From HGM12587 sp964602445 (GTDB lineage Bacteria; Bacillota; Clostridia; Lachnospirales; Lachnospiraceae): a stretch of 38,155 nt of DNA. Below are positions 31,889-38,155 of the stretch, in pieces; positions within the stretch are counted from its first letter, which is position 1; each line of letters opens with the position of its first letter. The notes under the pieces are model-generated. The model made no database searches, had not been told where the DNA came from, and was given only the letters and a program-made list of their open reading frames with translations. The DNA lies in assembly GCA_964602445.1 (NCBI GenBank), contig CAZRQV010000017.1:1-38155 (forward strand), in the 5' to 3' direction. The position numbers and the translations under genes were made by a program.

Positions 31889-32543
31889 TGATGCAAAGGA
31901 AACGGGAGATAAGTATTCCCTGCGAGGAAAAGTTTATGACCGGATCCGGGAAAACATCTTAAATGGTGTATATAAAGAACATGAAGAATTAAAAGAAGCA
32001 ACATTGGGAGAACAAATGGGAGTATCCAGAACTCCGGTCAGAGAAGCGTTACGACAGCTGGAACTGGAAGGTTTAGTAGAAATCATTCCGAACAAGGGAG
32101 CCAGAGTGACTGGTATTACGAAGAAAGATGTGGAAGATATTTATCAGATCCGTTATCTGCTGGAAGGCTTAAGTGCAAGATGGGCAACAGAACATGTGAC
32201 GGAAGAACAGCTGGAAAAAATGGAAGAAATCTTGTATCTGACAGAATTTCATGCAAAGAAAGGACATTATGCACAGGTTTATGAACTGGATAGTCAGTTT
32301 CATGAACTGATGTATGAAGCATCCGGCAGCAAATTGTTGAACAACATTCTTTCGGATTTTCACATGTATGTAACAAGGATCCGTAAGATTTCATTGTCCA
32401 GCAGCAGCCGTTCAAAAAATTCGACCGAAGAGCATCGGGCAATTCTGGATGCCATTAAAGAACATGATGCAGACAGAGCAGAGAAATGTGCCCATGATCA
32501 TGTAACAAGTACCATCAGAAATAATCATGATCACGGTTTATAA
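31878..32543 (+). CDS. GntR-family (FCD/FadR-type) transcriptional regulator
   Basis: 221 residues. The N-terminal winged helix (about 18-78) contains LGEQMGVSRTPVREALRQLE and LVEIIPNKGARV, typical for GntR. The C-terminal FCD domain (about 85-215) has the expected metal or ligand residues in ELDSQFHEL and EEHRAILDAIKEHD with the final CAHDHV histidines. It lies between Re-citrate synthase and isocitrate dehydrogenase, overlapping the first by 11 bases, so it is very probably the local regulator. The likely signal is a carboxylic acid such as citrate or 2-oxoglutarate; this is inferred from the context. Confidence 0.92.
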   Translation: MKNNDAKETGDKYSLRGKVYDRIRENILNGVYKEHEELKEATLGEQMGVSRTPVREALRQLELEGLVEIIPNKGARVTGITKKDVEDIYQIRYLLEGLSARWATEHVTEEQLEKMEEILYLTEFHAKKGHYAQVYELDSQFHELMYEASGSKLLNNILSDFHMYVTRIRKISLSSSSRSKNSTEEHRAILDAIKEHDADRAEKCAHDHVTSTIRNNHDHGL

Positions 32544-32578
32544 AAGAGAATTGAGAAAGATAAAAAGAGGTAAAAAGG

Positions 32579-33787
32579 ATGGAAAAAATTAAAATGACGA
32601 CTCCATTGGTAGAAATGGATGGAGATGAAATGACCAGAATCCTCTGGAAAATGATTAAAGACGAACTTTTGGAACCGTTTATCGATCTGAAAACAGAATA
32701 TTATGATCTTGGTTTGAAAAAAAGAAATGAAACCAATGACCAGATTACAGTAGATGCATCCAATGCAACAAAAAAATACGGTGTAGCAGTAAAATGTGCA
32801 ACAATCACACCAAATGCTGCCCGTGTAAAAGAATATGATCTGAAAGAAATGTGGAAGAGTCCAAACGGAACAATCCGTGCAATTCTTGACGGAACGGTTT
32901 TTCGTGCACCGATTATCGTAAAAGGAGTGGATCCTTATGTAAAAACATGGAAAAAGCCGATTACCATTGCCCGTCATGCTTATGGAGATGTTTATAAAGC
33001 AACAGAAATGCGAATTCCGGGTGCCGGAAAATGTGAAATCGTATATACTGCGGAAGACGGAACAGAAGAGAGAGCACTAATCCATGAATTCAAAGGTGCC
33101 GGCGTGGTACAGGGACAGCATAATCTGGATGATTCTATCGAAAGTTTTGCAAAAAGCTGTTTCCAGTATGCGTTAGATACCAAACAGGATCTGTGGTTTG
33201 CATCGAAAGATACGATTTCTAAAAAATATGATCATCATTTCAAAGATGTCTTTGCAGATCTTTATGCAAAAGAATATCAGGCAAAATTTGAAGAAGCAGG
33301 AATCACTTATTTCTATACACTGATCGATGATGCTGTTGCACGTGTCGTAAAATCCGAAGGAGGTTTTATCTGGGCTTGTAAAAATTATGACGGAGATGTT
33401 ATGAGTGATCTTGTGGCAACCGCGTTTGGATCTTTGGCAATGATGACTTCCGTACTGGTATCTCCACATGGATACTATGAATATGAAGCAGCACACGGAA
33501 CGGTTCAGAGACATTATTACAAACATCTGAAAGGGGAAGAAACTTCTACCAACTCTATGGCAACGATCTTTGCATGGACAGGTGCTTTGAGAAAACGCGG
33601 TGAGCTGGATCAGCTTCCGGAACTGACTGCATTTGCAGATAAACTGGAAAAAGCAGCAGTAAAGACCATTGAAGATGGAAAAATGACAAAGGATCTGGCA
33701 CTGATCACATCCTTAGAACAGGTAGAAGTACTGAATTCTCTTGATTTTATCAAAGCAGTGAGAGCTACATTTGAAACAATGGAATAA
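32579..33787 (+). CDS. icd: NADP-dependent isocitrate dehydrogenase, eukaryote-like type
   Basis: 402 residues. It converts isocitrate to 2-oxoglutarate and CO2 with NADPH. The N-terminus LVEMDGDEMTRILW, then NGTIRAILDGTVFR, ARHAYGDVYKA, IDDAVARVVKSEGGF and YEAAHGTVQRHYY are those of the homodimeric subfamily of mitochondrial/cytosolic IDHs rather than the E. coli type. AAAAGG precedes the ATG. It starts 35 bases after the regulator gene and ends the operon. Aconitase is not in the window, so it must lie elsewhere. Confidence 0.95.
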   Translation: MEKIKMTTPLVEMDGDEMTRILWKMIKDELLEPFIDLKTEYYDLGLKKRNETNDQITVDASNATKKYGVAVKCATITPNAARVKEYDLKEMWKSPNGTIRAILDGTVFRAPIIVKGVDPYVKTWKKPITIARHAYGDVYKATEMRIPGAGKCEIVYTAEDGTEERALIHEFKGAGVVQGQHNLDDSIESFAKSCFQYALDTKQDLWFASKDTISKKYDHHFKDVFADLYAKEYQAKFEEAGITYFYTLIDDAVARVVKSEGGFIWACKNYDGDVMSDLVATAFGSLAMMTSVLVSPHGYYEYEAAHGTVQRHYYKHLKGEETSTNSMATIFAWTGALRKRGELDQLPELTAFADKLEKAAVKTIEDGKMTKDLALITSLEQVEVLNSLDFIKAVRATFETME

Positions 33788-33798
33788 ATAAAAAGATT

Positions 33799-33830
33799 AA
33801 GGAGATTTTCAAAAGAGAATCTCCTTTTTT
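33799..33830 (+). terminator. Terminator of the citrate synthase operon
   Basis: AAGGAGATT (33799-33807) and AATCTCCTT (33818-33826) pair around a 10-base loop, with T-tract to 33830. Confidence 0.9.
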
Positions 33831-33865
33831 AGTATGTGAAAAATGTATGAAAATTCGCAAAAAAA

Positions 33866-33894
33866 TTGTAATAGAACTGTAATTATGCTAAAAT
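33866..33894 (+). promoter_or_regulatory. Promoter of the CotH-kinase gene
   Basis: TTGTAA (33866-33871) and TAAAAT (33889-33894) are 17 bases apart, with an extended TGC just before the -10. The leader to 34000 is about 100 bases and has no element that I recognise. Confidence 0.65.
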
Positions 33895-33999
33895 ACGGAT
33901 GACTATATTATTGTGCGGTTTTATATGTCGACAAAAATAATGGTGAGAAGTTTTGGGGGTGTTTTGACTCCGGAAAAGAATGATGAAAAGGGGGATCAT

Positions 34000-36900
34000 A
34001 TGTTAAAGGCTAAAATGAAAAGGTTTCTTGCATTAGTACTTACAGGAACGATGCTTTGCGGAAGTATGCAGGTATCTGCGGCATCCGGCACGGATTTTGG
34101 CACTTATGCAGAAGAGACAACAGAATTTGCTGTAGGCTTTGACAATGCTTATGCAGAAGTAGGAACTGCCTTAACAGTTACAGTCGAGGGGGCAGCAAAT
34201 GTAACTTATCAGTGGTATGTAGGAGGAAAGGCAGTTTCCGGAAATACGACCAATTCCTACACTCCGACAGAAAATGATCTGGAAAAATGGATCGAAGTGC
34301 AGGTAAATAACGGAACAGAAACATTGTCTGCAAAGATGTACTGCAGTAAGCTGCCGGTCGTTTATGTCAATACAGAAAACGGACAGGCGATTACCAGCAA
34401 AGAAAATTACATTGATGCAACAATCAAAATTCAGGGAAATACACAATACAAAAGTACAGGGATTGATACAGAAGTAGAAACAGAAATCCGCGGACGCGGA
34501 AATTCTACTTGGGGTCAGCCAAAGAAACCATATAAATTAAAACTTGGAAAAAAAGCTAATGTGTTAGGTATGGGAGAAAACAAGCATTGGGTATTGCTGG
34601 CAAACTACTTAGACGAGAGTCTCATGCGAAATACACTTTGCTATCATCTTGCCGGTTCTCTCGAAATGGATCAGATGTCTACAGTCTGGGTAGATCTGGT
34701 CATGAACGGAGAATATGTAGGAAATTATCAGCTCTGTGAAAATATTCGAATTGATAAAACCCGAGTAAATATTTTTGACTGGGAAGGTTTTGCGGAAGAT
34801 TCAGCAGATGTGATTGCTAAGGCAGAAAATCTGGAAAAAGCAGATAAAAAAGCGTTGGAAACGCTGATGGCAGAAAATCTGGAGTGGGTCACAAGCAAGA
34901 CGGTGTCTTATAATGGAAAAACCTATGATATTAATCAGTATCCGGAAATAGAATTTGAAGAAACAAAAGATGGAAATTACTATAACGGCGGATATTTATT
35001 GGAACTTGATGAATATTGGGATGAGGTATCCAAATTCAAGACAGCGAGCGGACAGCCAATCCAGTTTAAATCACCGGAATTTATAAATACCAATTCAGAA
35101 ATGATGAATTTTGTCAAAGATTACGTTCAGGCATTTGAAGATGCGGTACAGTCTGCTGATTATACGGTGGAATATCAGGGAGAATCTACTCATTACAGTG
35201 ATCTTTATGATTTTAAAGGCTTGGTAGATTATTGGCTGATAACAGAGATTTTCTATAATGAAGAAATGAATAAAAAAAGTACCTATATGTACAAAGATCT
35301 CGATGGCAAGATGATCATGGGACCAATCTGGGATATGGACTGGTCTTCCGGTGCAGGAGGAACTTCTGCCGGTGCGACCAATCGATGGGCAACGCTTGCA
35401 TTTAACACCAACGCACAGCGGTATCAGTGGTACAAATATTTGGTACAGGATCCGTATTTCCTGGTAAAAGTGCAGGAAAGATACTGGCAGATCAGAAATC
35501 TTCAGGTACAGAATATGCTGGATTCTATAGATGAAAGCTATGAACTGATCAAAGAATCCGGAAAAGCCGACAGTGCATTATGGCACAGCCAAAACACCTT
35601 TGATAATGATTTTAATGGTCTGAAAACATGGCTGAATACTCATATTGCATGGATGGATCAGCAGATGGATACCGAAGATTCCTTAGATTATTCTTTTGTG
35701 AAGAAAGATCAGGGGCTGGTACTGACTCTTACAGATACCGAAGGAAATGCTCTGATGGAAGATTATGCAGAGCAGGCTCCAGCAGATGCCTTTATAGGAA
35801 AATCTGCAGATTCTGTCTTACATATCAGCGGAAAAACGGATGGAACTGCTGAGATTTATATTAACAGCAAGTTTGCAGGAACCGTGGAACTGAATGGACA
35901 GGGTGCTGAATATACAATCACTGCATCCGCATTGACAGAAACATTAGAAACCAAAAATGTAATTGAGGTAAAAGTAACAGATAATACAGGCAGTGTTACC
36001 GCTGCTAATTATATTACAATCAGACAGAGTGTTTGTGATCATTCCTTTGGCGAAAGCTGGGGAAAAAATGAGGCACAGCATTGGAAACAGTGTGTAAACT
36101 GTGATCTGCAGATTGAATTAGCGGGTCATACACTTATTTGGGTGATTGAAAAAGAAGCAACTGCAGAAGAAAACGGAGTCAGACATCAGGAATGCAGCGT
36201 TTGCGGTTACGCACATGCATCTGAAAGCTATGAATATGTAGAACTTCCGGAAAGTCCGTCAGACAGCAGCAAAGATCTTCCGGTAGGTGCAATGACAGCA
36301 ATCGCAGCAAGCGAATATCCGGGAAAAGGGAACGAAGGACCGGCAGCACTGGTTCTGGATGGAAATGAAAATACACATTGGCACACTAATTACGGTGCAG
36401 TGGCAGAAGGAGAACAGCTGGTAAACCGTTGGATTGGTGTAACATTGGAAGAACCTGCAAAAATCTGCGGTATCCGCTCTCTTCCAAGATCCGGCGGCGG
36501 TAACGGAACTGTAACAGAATATGAGGTTCAGTACCGTACCACGGACAATGAAGAGGAAAACTGGATTACTGTAGCAAGCGGTACATGGGATTATAATGAT
36601 ACCTCATGGAAACTGGTTTCCTTTACTCCTGTAGTAGCCAAACAGATTCGTGTTGTGGGTATCCATACTTATTATTCGCAAAATGCTCACGGAGACCGCC
36701 ATATGAGTATGGCAGAATTCCGTGTGATCGGCAAAACGGTGAAAGAAGAGGTAAAGGCAGATAAGTCTGTTTTAGAAGAATTGGTTCTGGAAGCACAAGG
36801 ATACGATTCTTCAGATTATACGGAGGAAAGCTGGGCAGCAGCAGATCTGGAAACAGAAATCGCAAAAGCCGAAGCAATATTAGAAGATGGAACCGTATCA

Positions 36901-38155
36901 CAGACTGTTGTAGATGAAGCAGTCAATGCATTAAAAGCAGCAATTAAAAAACTGGTAATTAAAATACCGGAAAATGTGATTCCTGTCAGCGAAATGACAG
37001 CAACTGCAGGTGATGCACAGATCGGAGAAGGACCGGAACTGACACTGGATGAAAATGAAAATTCCATTTGGCATACAAACTGGTCTGTAGGGGAAAATCA
37101 CGAAAATCACTGGCTGCAGTTAGAATTAAAAGGGGTATATGAGATTACCAGCTTCCGTTATCTTCCTAGACAGAGCGGAGAAAATGGTATCATTACAGAA
37201 TATGAAATTTATGTAAGTCTGGATGGAGAAACATGGGAACAGGCTGCCAAAGGAACCTGGGACAAAGATCATTTGTGGAAAGTTACAGTATTTGCTGAAG
37301 CAAAAGAAGCAAAATATGTGAGACTGGTAACCATCAATGCTGTATCAAATCAGGATATTAAATTTGCAAGTGCAGCAGAAGTGCGTCTGACAGGTGAGAA
37401 AGTAGAAACTCCGGTACAGGTTGATAAAACCGCATTAAATGAGGCTATCGCAAAAGCGAGAACGCTGAGCGCATCAGATTATACGGAAGAAAGCTGGGCA
37501 GCAGCAGACCTGGAAGCAGTGATTGCAGCCGCAGTAAGAGTAGCTGAAGATGAAAATGCATCAGAAACAGATGTAAAAGAAGCATTAAGTGTACTGGAAA
37601 CAGCTATGGGAATGCTGGAAAAAGCACCGGATCCTGTGATCGGAGCAAAAGCAGAACTGAAAGTAGTGATCGATTATGCAAGTGAACTGAATCCGGAAGA
37701 TTATGAAGATTTTACAGCAGCAGAACAGGCATTGGGAGAAGCAAAGACTGTTTATGCAGATGAAAAAGCCACATTGGAAGATGTCATTGAAGCATACGAT
37801 CGTCTGGTAACAGCGATTGAAAATCTGGAAGAGAAAACAGAAACTCCGGTACAGGTTGATAAAACAGCATTAAATGAAGCTATCGCAAAAGCGAGAATGC
37901 TGAATGCAGCAGATTATACGGAAGAAAGCTGGGCAGCAGCAGATCTGGAAACAGTGATCGCAGCAGCAGTGAAAGTGGCAGAAGATGAAAATGCATCAGA
38001 AACAGATGTAAAAGAAGCATTAAGTACACTGGAAACAGCTATGGGAATGCTGGAAAAAACAGAAACTCCAGCAGAGAAAGAAGCAGTAGTCAGACTTTCT
38101 GGTACAGACAGATATCAGACAGGTATGGCAGTTGCAGAAGAATTAAAAGCAGTGC
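34000..38155 (+). CDS. Secreted CotH-kinase protein with F5/8C, FIVAR and CWB2 modules (3' truncated)
   Basis: At least 1385 residues, open at the window end. ATG 34000 follows AGGGGG and starts a signal peptide (KMKRFLALVLTGTMLCGSMQVSAA). An Ig-like region precedes the CotH domain (about 125-500), with EIRGRGNSTWGQPKKPYKLKL from E162 and GPIWDMDWS from G441 (D445 and D447, likely metal-binding). CotH proteins are secreted protein kinases. A beta domain and a Cys-pair module (C679, C698/C701, C732/C735) follow. Next are F5/8C domain 1 (about 765-910), FIVAR 1, F5/8C domain 2 (about 990-1130) and FIVAR repeats 2-4. A CWB2 repeat begins at residue 1363. The F5/8C domain 1 resembles the one in the GH2 enzyme. 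Confidence 0.87.
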   Translation, partial: MLKAKMKRFLALVLTGTMLCGSMQVSAASGTDFGTYAEETTEFAVGFDNAYAEVGTALTVTVEGAANVTYQWYVGGKAVSGNTTNSYTPTENDLEKWIEVQVNNGTETLSAKMYCSKLPVVYVNTENGQAITSKENYIDATIKIQGNTQYKSTGIDTEVETEIRGRGNSTWGQPKKPYKLKLGKKANVLGMGENKHWVLLANYLDESLMRNTLCYHLAGSLEMDQMSTVWVDLVMNGEYVGNYQLCENIRIDKTRVNIFDWEGFAEDSADVIAKAENLEKADKKALETLMAENLEWVTSKTVSYNGKTYDINQYPEIEFEETKDGNYYNGGYLLELDEYWDEVSKFKTASGQPIQFKSPEFINTNSEMMNFVKDYVQAFEDAVQSADYTVEYQGESTHYSDLYDFKGLVDYWLITEIFYNEEMNKKSTYMYKDLDGKMIMGPIWDMDWSSGAGGTSAGATNRWATLAFNTNAQRYQWYKYLVQDPYFLVKVQERYWQIRNLQVQNMLDSIDESYELIKESGKADSALWHSQNTFDNDFNGLKTWLNTHIAWMDQQMDTEDSLDYSFVKKDQGLVLTLTDTEGNALMEDYAEQAPADAFIGKSADSVLHISGKTDGTAEIYINSKFAGTVELNGQGAEYTITASALTETLETKNVIEVKVTDNTGSVTAANYITIRQSVCDHSFGESWGKNEAQHWKQCVNCDLQIELAGHTLIWVIEKEATAEENGVRHQECSVCGYAHASESYEYVELPESPSDSSKDLPVGAMTAIAASEYPGKGNEGPAALVLDGNENTHWHTNYGAVAEGEQLVNRWIGVTLEEPAKICGIRSLPRSGGGNGTVTEYEVQYRTTDNEEENWITVASGTWDYNDTSWKLVSFTPVVAKQIRVVGIHTYYSQNAHGDRHMSMAEFRVIGKTVKEEVKADKSVLEELVLEAQGYDSSDYTEESWAAADLETEIAKAEAILEDGTVSQTVVDEAVNALKAAIKKLVIKIPENVIPVSEMTATAGDAQIGEGPELTLDENENSIWHTNWSVGENHENHWLQLELKGVYEITSFRYLPRQSGENGIITEYEIYVSLDGETWEQAAKGTWDKDHLWKVTVFAEAKEAKYVRLVTINAVSNQDIKFASAAEVRLTGEKVETPVQVDKTALNEAIAKARTLSASDYTEESWAAADLEAVIAAAVRVAEDENASETDVKEALSVLETAMGMLEKAPDPVIGAKAELKVVIDYASELNPEDYEDFTAAEQALGEAKTVYADEKATLEDVIEAYDRLVTAIENLEEKTETPVQVDKTALNEAIAKARMLNAADYTEESWAAADLETVIAAAVKVAEDENASETDVKEALSTLETAMGMLEKTETPAEKEAVVRLSGTDRYQTGMAVAEELKAV
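37405..37625 (+). repeat. FIVAR DNA repeat, copy 1
   Basis: About 221 bases encoding VDKTALNEAIAKARTLSASD and onward. It is a near-copy of 37840-38060 (offset 435). The two differ at scattered bases but share long identical runs, for example around the TEESWAAAD and ENASETDVKEAL codons. Confidence 0.85.
37840..38060 (+). repeat. FIVAR DNA repeat, copy 2
   Basis: This is the second copy of the 37405-37625 unit. A more diverged FIVAR (about 37633-37835) lies between them, which suggests a recent duplication of a two-repeat block or conversion between alternate repeats. Confidence 0.85.

Noticed and set aside
37405..38060. CRISPR-like or mobile repeat array
   Set aside because: The repeats are in-frame FIVAR protein repeats of about 70 residues, not short spaced repeats.

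Overview
The window looks like chromosome from a low-GC, gut-associated Clostridia, most likely a Lachnospiraceae close to the Mediterraneibacter/Ruminococcus torques-gnavus group. This is an inference. It rests on CWB2 wall anchors on very large secreted glycosidases, a clostridial Re-type citrate synthase operon, FIVAR and F5/8C (CBM32-like) modules, sigmaA promoters with 17-bp spacers, and AGGAGG-type ribosome binding sites. No tRNA, rRNA, CRISPR array, transposase or phage gene was seen.

Layout. (1) 1-122 is the tail of a CWB2 surface protein, followed by a terminator. (2) 181-4476 is a compact housekeeping block: rimO, pgsA, cinA, nrdG, dut. (3) 4587-20368 holds three giant secreted glycosidases in tandem, all ending in triple CWB2 repeats. 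They are a GH2 beta-galactosidase-type enzyme, a GH84 beta-N-acetylglucosaminidase and a GH123-like plus LamG plus sialidase-like fusion. Together they look like a cell-surface kit for mucin-type O-glycans. (4) 20385-24087, minus strand: a DRE-TIM aldolase with its own structured promoter region, and the tyrA-aroA pair. (5) 24133-29235: an EF-G-like GTPase, a ClC-family anion transporter and, convergent to it, a CPA2 cation/proton antiporter. (6) 29338-30352, minus strand: a cysteine-rich 100-residue protein without any Lys, Arg, His or Glu, followed by two overlapping small genes. (7) 30375-33830: Re-citrate synthase, a GntR/FCD regulator and NADP-isocitrate dehydrogenase, the 2-oxoglutarate branch used for glutamate. 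TATAC-centred operator-like repeats lie on the first promoter. (8) 33866-38155: a secreted CotH-kinase protein with two F5/8C domains, four FIVAR repeats and the start of a CWB2 anchor, cut by the window end.

How the genes fit together. Five separate CWB2 proteins occur within 38 kb. The GH2 and GH84 genes share a 392-bp stretch of identical DNA inside the anchor, which points to recent gene conversion. GH2, GH84, GH123 and sialidase activities are complementary on mucin and Sda/Cad-like glycans. The CotH protein carries the same F5/8C and FIVAR modules as the GH2 enzyme, so it probably acts on the same surface. The metabolic operon is probably controlled by its own GntR protein. Other candidates for something less described are the cysteine-rich cluster and the EF-G paralogue with an altered G4 motif.
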